Source: Chloroflexota bacterium (GTDB taxonomy: Bacteria > Chloroflexota > Anaerolineae > B4-G1). From it: a DNA stretch of 38,253 nucleotides. The stretch covers positions 1 to 38,253 of the forward strand of contig JAAZAN010000104.1 of the NCBI GenBank assembly GCA_012514315.1. Direction: 5' to 3'. The notes under the pieces were generated by a model. The model did not search any database and was not told where the DNA came from. It saw nothing but the letters and a program-made list of their open reading frames with translations. Each line of letters begins with the position of its first letter. The stretch's first letter is position 1. Shown piece after piece: positions 23,753 through 31,321 of this stretch. Made by a program: the position numbers and the translations under genes.

Positions 23753-24490
23753 TCACCTTCGGATCACGTGAAAGCGGAATCGGTTCGGAATGAAGTAGTT
23801 ATGTGAGTAGTCGATCGCTGCTCCTGCTTCATCGAAAAGTGTCTCCTCGAGCAGAAGGAGCGCCTGCCCGCGTTCAACCCGCAGTCGCTCCGCCAGCGTC
23901 TCATCCGCGTTAACGGCCGCAATGTGGGCCACGGCTTGTCCAATGGCCGACGCTCCTGACTTCTGTCGCAGGAGATCCACAACCGATCCTGCGAAACTGC
24001 CGTTGAGGTCCCCTGGTCCAAGAATGGATTCCGGAGCTGCATCGACCATATAGGCGGCCCGCATTCCATCGACCAGTAGTACTCTGCGCACCCACGTTAT
24101 CGGTGTGTCACGTTCAACTTGAAGCTCGGCCATGAGCGCCTTGGTGGCGGGCTCGATGAACACCTCCAGGTCGACGACGTCAACTGCGATACCTTGACGC
24201 TCTGCGACCTCCAGGATACTCTCCATGCGTTCTAGCCCGCTGTCCATCCGCTGGTGATAGTCCAGGGCGACGAATGTGCCCACGCCGTGCCGACGCACGA
24301 CAATGCCCTCCCGCTCGAGATGCAGCAGTGCCTCACGCAGAGTAGGGCGGGAGATGCCGAACTGTGCAGCGAGCTGCACCTCGGCAGGCAACTGTTCACC
24401 GGGCCCGAACCTCCCTTGTTCAATGAGCACGCGCAGGCGATTCTGTGCCTGGACATGCAGCGGAGCCCGATCAGGCCGGAGCGGTTGCAT
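23753..24490 (-). CDS. GntR-family regulator, HutC/UTRA type
   Basis: A 245-residue regulator with an N-terminal winged helix (residues 8-75; GEQLPAEVQLAAQFGISRPT and LREALLHLEREGIVVRRHG) and a C-terminal UTRA ligand domain (about 95-240; FIPNRFRFHVIRR at the end). UTRA domains bind small effectors, often amino-acid or sugar derivatives. It heads the catabolic operon, and no separate promoter is visible between it and the first carbamoyltransferase gene, so regulator and enzymes are probably co-transcribed and autoregulated. Repeats at its own transcription start are a likely operator. The ATG at 24490 has GAGGA 9 nt upstream. The effector may be a purine breakdown product, but that is a guess. 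Confidence 0.92.
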   Translation of the reverse strand: MQPLRPDRAPLHVQAQNRLRVLIEQGRFGPGEQLPAEVQLAAQFGISRPTLREALLHLEREGIVVRRHGVGTFVALDYHQRMDSGLERMESILEVAERQGIAVDVVDLEVFIEPATKALMAELQVERDTPITWVRRVLLVDGMRAAYMVDAAPESILGPGDLNGSFAGSVVDLLRQKSGASAIGQAVAHIAAVNADETLAERLRVERGQALLLLEETLFDEAGAAIDYSHNYFIPNRFRFHVIRR

Positions 24491-24520
24491 ATCGTAAGGT
24501 CCTCGTTAAGGCGTGATCGT

Positions 24521-24543
24521 ATGACGTCTTACGTCTTACGTCG
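24521..24543. promoter_or_regulatory. Likely operator for the GntR regulator
   Basis: Three ACGTC cores at 7-bp spacing (plus strand ATGACGTCTTACGTCTTACGTCG in this span, 23 bases of which the ACGTCTT unit is the key) lie over and just downstream of the predicted start site. The first unit is a near-palindrome, ATGACGTCTT. Binding here would block transcription. Confidence 0.65.
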
Positions 24544-24548
24544 TTGCC

Positions 24549-24577
24549 ATTATACGCTTCCTGACGGCACGTGTCAA
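24549..24577 (-). promoter_or_regulatory. Perfect consensus promoter of the catabolic operon
   Basis: Minus-strand TTGACA (24572-24577), 17-bp spacer, TATAAT (24549-24554): both hexamers and the spacing are ideal. Transcription should start near 24542. A promoter this strong needs repression, which fits the adjacent operator-like repeats and the GntR gene it drives. Confidence 0.88.
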
Positions 24578-24631
24578 TCTCTCAGGAGGCCTGTACACGC
24601 TGATGATGGGCGATGACCGGTCTTGTCGTGC

Positions 24632-24659
24632 TTGACGATCTGGGCAAGTCTGCTACAGT
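24632..24659 (+). promoter_or_regulatory. Promoter of the tsaD-sppA-permease operon
   Basis: TTGACG (24632-24637), 16-bp spacer, TACAGT (24654-24659). The predicted start near 24666 gives a leader of about 97 nt. It diverges from the catabolic operon promoter. Confidence 0.6.
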
Positions 24660-24762
24660 GGGGGATGAACGGCGAGCAGGCACACGGATGGACTGCATCC
24701 AGTACACGCTCGTGCGGGAAACCACCGGAGTTAGTAGCGATCTATACGAGTGAGGTGTAACC

Positions 24763-25806
24763 GTGGCCGAGACGCGAATCCTAGCTATCGAGACGTCATG
24801 TGACGAGACATCGTGCGCCGTAGTTGAGGATGGTCGGCGGATCATGTCGAACGTGGTGGCCTCCCAGGTCGATCTGCACGCGCGCTACGGGGGGGTCTTC
24901 CCGGAGCTTGCGTCGCGTGCTCACATCGAGGCTATCGTCCCAGTCATCGAGCGCGCGATGTGGGAGGCGCATGTCGGGTTCGAGGACCTGGACGCTGTGG
25001 CGGTAACCTATGGCCCTGGGCTCGCTGGTTCGCTGCTTGTCGGGGTCAATGCCGCGAAGGGACTGGCGCTCGGGCGCGACTTGCCGCTGGTAGCTGTCAA
25101 CCACCTTGAGGCCCACGTATATGCACACTGGCTGGAATCGGACAGTGAGGGCGCCGCTACCACGCCAGAGGTTTCGATCGAGGATAAGGTCGGGTTTCCT
25201 ATGTTGGCTCTGATCGTATCCGGTGGCCACACCGAGCTGATCTTGATGCGCGACCACGGGATCTATGAATACCTGGGTGGGACGTTGGATGATGCTGCTG
25301 GTGAGGCGTTCGACAAGGTGGGGCGTCTGCTCGGGCTATCTTATCCTGGCGGCCCAGCCATACAACGAGCGGCGGAGAGCGGCGATCCCGAGAGCTTCAG
25401 TTTCCCACGTGCATGGCTGGAGGATAGCTTCGATTTCAGCTTCAGTGGACTGAAGACAGCCGTGATGCGCGCGGTCGATGGCTACCCAGGTGGGTTGCGC
25501 GGCAACCTTCAGGCAAATATGGCGGCGAGTTTCCAGGAAGCGGTGGTGGACGTACTGTCGACCAAGGCAGCGCGAGCAGCGGAAGAGTTTGGCGCTCAAG
25601 CGATTATCCTGTGTGGTGGTGTCTCGGCCAATCGTGCTCTGCGGTCACGGACGGTCGAGCGGTCTGCTGTGCCCGTCTACTACCCACCGCTGAGTCTCTG
25701 CACGGACAATGCTGCCATGGTCGGTGCGTGCGCCTACCGCCACTTCGAGGCGGGCGATTGCGCGAGCTGGGGCCTGGATGTCATCCCTGGCCTTCGTCTG
25801 GCATAG
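24763..25806 (+). CDS. tsaD: tRNA N6-adenosine threonylcarbamoyltransferase TsaD
   Basis: A 347-residue Kae1/TsaD protein of normal length. It begins with ILAIETSCDETSCAVV, carries the metal-binding VNHLEAHVYAH and IVSGGHTEL, and ends with the nucleotide-site SLCTDNAAMVGACAY. With TsaB and TsaE it transfers threonylcarbamoyl from TC-AMP to A37 of ANN-decoding tRNAs in the cytoplasm. TsaB and TsaE are not in the window. The GTG at 24763 has GAGGTG upstream and starts just before the conserved strand. It is the first gene of a plus-strand run with sppA and a permease. Confidence 0.97.
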   Translation: MAETRILAIETSCDETSCAVVEDGRRIMSNVVASQVDLHARYGGVFPELASRAHIEAIVPVIERAMWEAHVGFEDLDAVAVTYGPGLAGSLLVGVNAAKGLALGRDLPLVAVNHLEAHVYAHWLESDSEGAATTPEVSIEDKVGFPMLALIVSGGHTELILMRDHGIYEYLGGTLDDAAGEAFDKVGRLLGLSYPGGPAIQRAAESGDPESFSFPRAWLEDSFDFSFSGLKTAVMRAVDGYPGGLRGNLQANMAASFQEAVVDVLSTKAARAAEEFGAQAIILCGGVSANRALRSRTVERSAVPVYYPPLSLCTDNAAMVGACAYRHFEAGDCASWGLDVIPGLRLA

Positions 25807-25862
25807 AGGGTGGAGGCGCTCAGGTAGCTTCCTGTGGCGAACACAACCAGGGATGTGATAGT

Positions 25863-27617
25863 GTGAGCATCAGAGACCTGCCCGCGAACCTGATCCTCGG
25901 TGTGCGTAACTTGCGTTGTCGTCTTGCCTCCTGGAATCGCGCGTGGGTGACGCTCAACCTGCGCGGGTCGTTCCCTGAGCGCCGGCCTTCACGTCCGTCC
26001 ATCCCATTTCCGCTCAACCGGTACATCAGTGTCACGCCGGAAACCAGCCTGGAGGAGACTCGCCAGGTGTTTGAGCGACTGGCCGCGGCGGGCTGGGTGA
26101 GTGGGGTCATCGTCCGCCTGGAAGAGCTTGATGCGGACCTGACAGCACTGGATAGCCTTCGGAGCATGGTGCTGGATCTGCGAGCTGGCGGCAAGCCGGT
26201 GATTGCGTGGCTCGGGACCATTTCGCTCGCGAATTGGTTTCTGGCCTCGGCATGCAGTTCGATCGTAATGCCGCCTTCAGGGAGAGTTTCTGCGCTGGGC
26301 CTGCGTGCGGAGGTGACCTTTCTGAGGGACACGCTCGCGCTGGCTGGGATTGAGGCCGATCTGGAGGCCATTGGGGAATACAAGTCTGCGCCAGATACCT
26401 TCCGCCGGTCTGAAATGGCCGGACCACACCGTGAGATGCTCGACGCGATCCTCGATTCGCTCTTCGAGCAGATCGTCGATGCGATTGCTGATGGCCGAGG
26501 ACTGGCGCCGGCCGACGTGCGGCGGTGGATTGACGCTATGCCGCTGCTGCCTGGCGAGGCGTTGAGCGCTGGCCTCGTTGATGCGGTTCTGTACGAGGAC
26601 GAGTTGCCGGGTTTCTGTTGTGCGCGTGAGACACCCGCTGACGGCATGCCGCGGAGCAGCGGATCGGAGGCCCTCAGTTCGACAACCAATGGGCGCCCCG
26701 GCTTCCTGACCTGGCATGAGGCTGAGGGGCGGCTGAGACGACCGGTGCGATGGACAACGCGCCAGCGTGTTGGGGTTGTGGCGGTGGAGGGTATGATCAT
26801 CCCCGGGCGGAGCCGTCGATTCCCAGCGCCAATTCCCCTCGTGAACCGAATGGCCGGAGCGGTCACGATTGTCCAACGTCTGCGCGCCGCAGAGGCCGAC
26901 AAGCGTATAGCCGCTGTCGTGCTCTATGTCGATTCGCCAGGCGGTGCGGCGCTGGAATCGGATTTGATCTGGCGCGAGGTTCGTCGGCTGCGTAGCCGGA
27001 AACCCGTGGTGGTGCTTATGGGGGCGCAAGCTGCCTCAGGTGGATACTACGTCGCGGCGTCCGCGAACTGGATCGTGTGCAGGCCGGCGACGTTGACTGG
27101 TTCAATCGGCATCTGGGGTGGCAAACCGGTCATCGGCGGCTTACTAGATCGGCTTCAGGTGCGCACGGAGGTCGTGCAACGCGGCTCGATGGCGGGCATG
27201 TACTCGGCTGTCACGCGCTTCGCGCCGGAGGAGCGAGCACGTGTGGAACGGGACCAACGGGCATTTTATGATCGCTTCAAGGCTGTCGTTGCTGAGGGGC
27301 GCAACATGACCGAAACCCAGATCGAGGCAGCAGCGCGCGGACGGGTGTGGACCGGAGCGCAGGCGCTGGACGTGGGCTTGGTGGATCAGCTCGGGGGTTT
27401 CCAGGATGCACTGGAGAAGGCCAAGGAGCTGGCGGGGATCGCCGAGGATGTCGATATCACGGTTGTCTCTGTCTCCTCACCGCAGCACGCCCGTCTTCCG
27501 GCCTCGTTTGAACCGGACGAGACGGGCGGTGTATCCAGGGTGTTCAGTGACATGTGGAGCTTGTGGGCTACCCCGCGTCTTTGGGCGCTGGCGCCGTGGG
27601 TGGCTGTGATACGTTGA
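25863..27617 (+). CDS. sppA: Signal peptide peptidase SppA (protease IV), long form
   Basis: A 584-residue, two-domain SppA like E. coli protease IV. The catalytic lysine lies in the N-terminal domain ([13 protein letters not shown], Lys174) and the serine in the C-terminal domain ([10 protein letters not shown], Ser392), matching the Lys209/Ser409 dyad of E. coli. It should degrade signal peptides left in the membrane. I see no clear N-terminal membrane helix, unlike E. coli SppA, so attachment may be peripheral. I chose the GTG at 25863 because homology begins there; an open frame from 25611 would overlap tsaD by about 195 bp with out-of-frame sequence. It sits 56 bp behind tsaD. Confidence 0.92.
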   Translation: MSIRDLPANLILGVRNLRCRLASWNRAWVTLNLRGSFPERRPSRPSIPFPLNRYISVTPETSLEETRQVFERLAAAGWVSGVIVRLEELDADLTALDSLRSMVLDLRAGGKPVIAWLGTISLANWFLASACSSIVMPPSGRVSALGLRAEVTFLRDTLALAGIEADLEAIGEYKSAPDTFRRSEMAGPHREMLDAILDSLFEQIVDAIADGRGLAPADVRRWIDAMPLLPGEALSAGLVDAVLYEDELPGFCCARETPADGMPRSSGSEALSSTTNGRPGFLTWHEAEGRLRRPVRWTTRQRVGVVAVEGMIIPGRSRRFPAPIPLVNRMAGAVTIVQRLRAAEADKRIAAVVLYVDSPGGAALESDLIWREVRRLRSRKPVVVLMGAQAASGGYYVAASANWIVCRPATLTGSIGIWGGKPVIGGLLDRLQVRTEVVQRGSMAGMYSAVTRFAPEERARVERDQRAFYDRFKAVVAEGRNMTETQIEAAARGRVWTGAQALDVGLVDQLGGFQDALEKAKELAGIAEDVDITVVSVSSPQHARLPASFEPDETGGVSRVFSDMWSLWATPRLWALAPWVAVIR

Positions 27618-27643
27618 TGGAGTCGACAGGAGGACGTTCGCCT

Positions 27644-28897
27644 ATGGATAGACCTGCAGGCCGCTGGGGCGCCGCGACGAAGCGCACCGTTGCGCTGGTG
27701 ATTCTCGTTTTCGCTGCTCTGCTGGTGTATCGCTTCCACGAGGTGCTTCCGCCGCTCGTGCTGGCACTCCTGCTGGCGTTCGTTGTCGAACCGGTGGTCC
27801 GGCTGCTGGTGAATCGCCTGCACTTGTCGCGGGGTCTGGCCTCGGCGATTGTGTTCATCGTGCTGATACTGGCTGGTCTGGCGGTGTTGGCTGCGCCAGT
27901 GACCGCTGTGCCCACTATTCAGCGCCTCGTGCTCTCTGTACAGGTCGACACGTTGCGGATCATCAACGAGATCGGCGCCTTTCTGGAGCGTCCGGTTGAG
28001 GTGGCGGGCTACACCGTTGACCTGAGTCCGCTGTATGAGGAACTGAGCAAGATGCTGACGACGTTTGTCGGTTCAGTGGCGCAGGGCACGCTCGACGTCG
28101 TGTTTGCCGTCGCGTCAGGGGCGATCTGGCTCATCTTCATCCTGATCGTTGCCTTCTACTTCGTCAAAGATGGTCCGCAGTTGATCCGAACGCTGGACAA
28201 TCTGGCGCCGCCGGGCTACCGTGATGATGTAGAGCGTCTTCGTCACCGGGTCGTCGGTGTGTGGAACGCGTTCCTGCGGGGACAGCTGCTACTGTGCCTG
28301 GCAGTAGCGGTGCTCACGACGATTGGTTGCAGCGCCGTCGGTCTTCCGTATGCGCCGATCCTGGGACTGCTGGCCGGGATGCTGGAGGTTGTCCCGAACA
28401 TCGGGCCGACGATCGCCTCCGTACCGGCTGTCCTGCTGGCGCTTTTCCGTGGTTCTACGTTCCTCCCGTTGGGCAGAATCTGGTTCACCGTTCTGGTGGT
28501 CGCTCTCTACGTAATCATCCAGCAGATTGAGAACAATTTCCTGGTACCGCGGATCATCGGTGGTAGCCTCAACATTCATCCGATCCTGGTGTTGACGGGT
28601 GTTGTCGTGGGTGGGCGGCTTGCCGGGATCCTGGGCATGTTACTGGCCGCGCCAGTCATTGCCACGTTGTTGGTTCTCGCGAGGTATGTATTCGCGCGCC
28701 TCTACGACCGAGACCCATTTGCCGAACTGGAACCGGAATTGGAGCCTGAGCGCCCGCCTCCCGGACTCATCCGGCAGGCGGGTGAGGCGGCTGTCCGTCG
28801 CCTCCGATCACACGTGTCGGAGGACGAGAGCACGGGGGATGCGCCCCAGACCGACTCAGTGCCGACTGAGGATAGCGCAGCCAACAGCCGAGACTGA
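27644..28897 (+). CDS. PerM/AI-2E family permease
   Basis: A 417-residue membrane protein with about eight hydrophobic segments in the typical arrangement: two helices at the N-terminus (VALVILVFAALLVY, LVLALLLAFVVEPV), a soluble middle part, and a block with PYAPILGLLAGMLEVVPNIGP, the most conserved stretch of the family. The C-terminal 60 residues are acidic, proline-rich and probably disordered. Family members have been linked to autoinducer-2 export and Na+/H+ antiport, but most are uncharacterised. The ATG at 27644 follows AGGAGG by 10 nt and lies 26 bp after sppA. The longer frame from 27554 overlaps sppA and is unlikely. Confidence 0.93.
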   Translation: MDRPAGRWGAATKRTVALVILVFAALLVYRFHEVLPPLVLALLLAFVVEPVVRLLVNRLHLSRGLASAIVFIVLILAGLAVLAAPVTAVPTIQRLVLSVQVDTLRIINEIGAFLERPVEVAGYTVDLSPLYEELSKMLTTFVGSVAQGTLDVVFAVASGAIWLIFILIVAFYFVKDGPQLIRTLDNLAPPGYRDDVERLRHRVVGVWNAFLRGQLLLCLAVAVLTTIGCSAVGLPYAPILGLLAGMLEVVPNIGPTIASVPAVLLALFRGSTFLPLGRIWFTVLVVALYVIIQQIENNFLVPRIIGGSLNIHPILVLTGVVVGGRLAGILGMLLAAPVIATLLVLARYVFARLYDRDPFAELEPELEPERPPPGLIRQAGEAAVRRLRSHVSEDESTGDAPQTDSVPTEDSAANSRD

Positions 28898-28964
28898 ATT
28901 GCCTGTCTTCGCGAAAGCGGTGCATTCCAATATTGAATCTTTGTCGAGCTAGGAGGGTATGATG

Positions 28965-29138
28965 ATGGACGAACCTGCGGTCGAGGTATTGGCTGAGGGC
29001 GAGAATTTTAGTATCTGGCGAGCTGAGGAACCGGACGGCGAGGTGAGCTACCATTTGGAGCTGGGTACTGCGACGCTCCATTTGTTTGAGGAGGAGTGGG
29101 AGGAACTGGTCGCGTTGATTAAGGCATGTGCGCGGTAA
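28965..29138 (+). CDS. Small acidic protein, 57 residues
   Basis: Three ATGs in a row (28959, 28962, 28965) follow AGGAGGG at 28951-28957. The third gives a 7-nt spacing and is my choice; the second is possible. The product is rich in glutamate, with ENFSIWRAEEPDGEVSYHLELG and a closing EEEWEELVALIKACAR helix, and looks like one small beta-sheet plus helix. It has no membrane segment or metal motif. It ends one base before the DUF3786 ATG, so the two are probably translated together. I do not know the function. The ideal ribosome site and the codon-like composition support a real gene. Confidence 0.75.
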   Translation: MDEPAVEVLAEGENFSIWRAEEPDGEVSYHLELGTATLHLFEEEWEELVALIKACAR

Positions 29139-29139
29139 C

Positions 29140-29820
29140 ATGCGCGGGGTAGGGCCAGCGCCACAGATCAAGGAATGGGTAGACCGGATGATGCCGGTCA
29201 TCGTTGAGGCGAGGAGCACCTTGCGTGCGGTCAAGCCTGGAAAGCTGGCGCTGCGTACTGGGTGCGAACGCGACGCGCAGGGTAACTATCGTCTCACCTT
29301 CTTCTCCAAAGAGTACGTGATCTCAGCCGACGATTTCGTCGTCCGGGATGCAGCAACTGGGAAGGCGGCCTCGTCGTTCACAGCGAGCTTGCTCCTGACG
29401 TATATGGCCACGGCCGACGGCACGACACCGTCCGGACGATGGGTCGGTTTTCACGAGCTGCCGGATGGCATGTTCTATGTGCAGGCGTTCCAGGGGTACA
29501 CAGGCGTGCGCCTGGTGCGTGAGCTGGAGTCCGCGTGCGCGATGGTGACAGAGGTGGACCCTCTGATGGCCTTTCACCGAGCAGCAGAGCGGTTGGGCGG
29601 AAGAGCGTTCGAGATCGGCGAAGCGGGGTATGTGTTCGGACTCCTCCCTCGCGTAAGCCTGGCGCTAGTCTACTGGCTGGGTGATGACGAGTTCCCATCG
29701 CAAGCGCGCGTCTTATTCGAGGACTCGGCGTGCCATTATCTCCCCACGGACGGACTGGCCATCCTGGGAAGCCAACTGGTTGGCCGCGTGCTCAATGCGG
29801 CGTCCCAGGCAACTGTGTGA
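29140..29820 (+). CDS. DUF3786 domain protein
   Basis: A 226-residue soluble protein that I recognise as DUF3786. Typical parts are FFSKEYVISADDFVVRD near residue 55, LLLTYMATADGTTPSGRW near residue 88, FHELPDGMFYVQAF, and late LPRVSLALVYWLGDDEFPSQ with LFEDSACHYLPTDGLAIL. The family is of unknown function, frequent in anaerobes, and in some genomes near corrinoid or CO2-fixation genes. The ATG at 29140 gives the shortest complete form. A GTG at 29128 would overlap the preceding small gene by 11 bp. A hairpin about 50 bp after the stop could end the transcript. Confidence 0.85.
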   Translation: MRGVGPAPQIKEWVDRMMPVIVEARSTLRAVKPGKLALRTGCERDAQGNYRLTFFSKEYVISADDFVVRDAATGKAASSFTASLLLTYMATADGTTPSGRWVGFHELPDGMFYVQAFQGYTGVRLVRELESACAMVTEVDPLMAFHRAAERLGGRAFEIGEAGYVFGLLPRVSLALVYWLGDDEFPSQARVLFEDSACHYLPTDGLAILGSQLVGRVLNAASQATV

Positions 29821-29868
29821 CCGGGTTGATCCCCGCATATCCAAGACCGCAACGAACGCTCTCTCGTT

Positions 29869-29889
29869 GCCGGCGCCACGGGCGCCGGC
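29869..29889 (+). terminator. Candidate terminator hairpin after the DUF3786 gene
   Basis: GCCGGCGCC (29869-29877), loop ACG, GGCGCCGGC (29881-29889): a 9-bp perfect GC stem followed by CGTTTCC. The T-run is short. A second stem, GCAACGA/TCGTTGC (29849-29870), shares two bases with it and would compete. Confidence 0.55.
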
Positions 29890-30255
29890 CGTTTCCTGAT
29901 CCCGAAGAGGACAGGGCTGCTCTTCGCTGGTGATCTCGATTCGATGTTCGACGCGGACGATGTCTGCGCTGTACGCCCCGAACGGCTTCATTCTCACCGA
30001 TGTGCTCGGTGGTGCGCTGGATCCAGGTTGGTCGGGCGAGCGGGGGCGTAAGGGGCCGACTCGCTGTGGGCCCGGGCATGCAATCGCGGATGTCGCCACG
30101 GTAGTCGGCTGGATAGGGACGGCATCCACTCCAGGTGGCCAGTTGTGATCGAAATGTCCCACCGGGAGCAAAAAACAGGCCATCCAACGCATGTCATGCC
30201 CCACCCACGACTCTACAGACTGGCTCGCATCAGGTTTCTCACTTGACCCGCTTTG

Positions 30256-30264
30256 TGGTACAAT
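30256..30264 (+). promoter_or_regulatory. Extended -10 promoter directly before a membrane protein gene
   Basis: TG-G-TACAAT (30256-30264) is an extended -10 element; a fitting -35 is weak (TTCTCA). Transcription should start near 30271, one base before the ATG at 30272, so the mRNA may be leaderless. Confidence 0.55.
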
Positions 30265-30271
30265 TAACAGA

Positions 30272-31318
30272 ATGAGAACTGAAAGTCGAGAAGAGGTCGT
30301 GCGTCCGCTGGGTGTCATCGGCTGCCTGACATCAGGGTTTGAGATGGTCAGTCGACACCTGTGGTTGATCTTGCTGCCCATTCTGCTGGATCTCCTGCTG
30401 TGGCTGGGGCCGCGTGTATCTGTTGCGCCTTTGTTGCAGGAGTTCATTGAGTTGTTCTCCAGTCAAGGCACGACTGATCCCAACCTGATCGCTCACGTGG
30501 CGTTGTTGACGGAGATGATGGGGGACATCGGCGAGCAGCTCAACGTCCTCTCCCTGCTGAGCGGGTTGCCGTTATTCACGGTGCCGAGCCTGATGGCGCG
30601 TCACCCGCCGGGCTTACTTTGGCCCTTTGGACAGGGAGGCGTCGTTCTGGTGAGTGGCCCCCTGGCTCTGTTGGGCTGGTGGGTCCTTCTGTTGCCGGTG
30701 GGGCTGCTGCTGGGGTTCGCCTATCTGGTCTCAATCGCGGAGATCGTCCGTCGCTTGCCATCCAGGCAGAGTCGACCGGCGACTCAGTCCCGTGCGCACG
30801 CGGCGGCAGATTCGGTCCAGAGGACGCCCACACGCTTGGGGCAACTGGCGCGTTTTCTCTTGTTTGCCGGGCTGATACTGGGAGCGCAGATGATCTTGAT
30901 TCCCATCGGGCTGTTGGTCGTTGGGGTTGTGGCGGCGATTGTGCAGCCGATTGGCATCCTGCTGTGGTTGTTTGGGGCCGGGCTGGTGCTGTTTGTGGTG
31001 CTGCAGTTGGTCTTTGTAATTCAGGGTCTTGTGCTTGGGCAACGTGGGCTCTTGAGGGCGATCTTGGAGAGCTTTCTGCTGGTACGTACGCAGTTTGTAT
31101 CAGTCATAGGGCTTGTGGTCCTCTGCCTCATTGTGTATGAGGGATTGGGGCATCTTTGGGCCGTGCCCGCCGCTGATTCCTGGACTTTGTCGGTTGGCAT
31201 CTTGGCCAACGCGTGTGTGGGGACAGGGCTGACAGCGGCCACGTTCGTCTTCTATCGGGAACGCATTATGTACATTCCACAGTTGCGACAGGTTTCTTCT
31301 CGCGGGGGAACGGAGTAG
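30272..31318 (+). CDS. Integral membrane protein of unknown function
   Basis: A 348-residue protein with about six membrane segments (near residues 28-45, 105-150, 195-260 and 290-340 in clusters) and a basic, disordered loop near 155-190. I do not recognise the family. The ATG at 30272 lies at the predicted transcription start and has no ribosome binding site; a GTG at 30298 is too close to its AG-rich stretch to be better. The stop is three bases before gyrB, so gyrB may be read from the same transcript. No motif suggests transport or catalysis. Confidence 0.75.
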   Translation: MRTESREEVVRPLGVIGCLTSGFEMVSRHLWLILLPILLDLLLWLGPRVSVAPLLQEFIELFSSQGTTDPNLIAHVALLTEMMGDIGEQLNVLSLLSGLPLFTVPSLMARHPPGLLWPFGQGGVVLVSGPLALLGWWVLLLPVGLLLGFAYLVSIAEIVRRLPSRQSRPATQSRAHAAADSVQRTPTRLGQLARFLLFAGLILGAQMILIPIGLLVVGVVAAIVQPIGILLWLFGAGLVLFVVLQLVFVIQGLVLGQRGLLRAILESFLLVRTQFVSVIGLVVLCLIVYEGLGHLWAVPAADSWTLSVGILANACVGTGLTAATFVFYRERIMYIPQLRQVSSRGGTE

Positions 31319-31321
31319 TCT

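Larger units (their letters stand above)
29821..30271. other. Intergenic stretch between the DUF3786 gene and the membrane protein
   Basis: It holds the hairpins at 29849-29889 and the promoter near 30260. Open frames on the minus strand (to 244 codons) are rich in Arg, Pro and Ser without family features, overlap real genes antisense, and look spurious. I see no supportable gene. Confidence 0.55.

Noticed and set aside
25611-25862. A longer SppA frame starting inside tsaD.
   Set aside because: The added residues are tsaD sequence in another frame with cysteine-rich random composition; the GTG at 25863 starts the homologous part.
29713-30447. A 244-codon minus-strand frame through the gap before the membrane protein gene.
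   Set aside because: It overlaps the ends of two real plus-strand genes, has low-complexity composition, no ribosome site and no family features.
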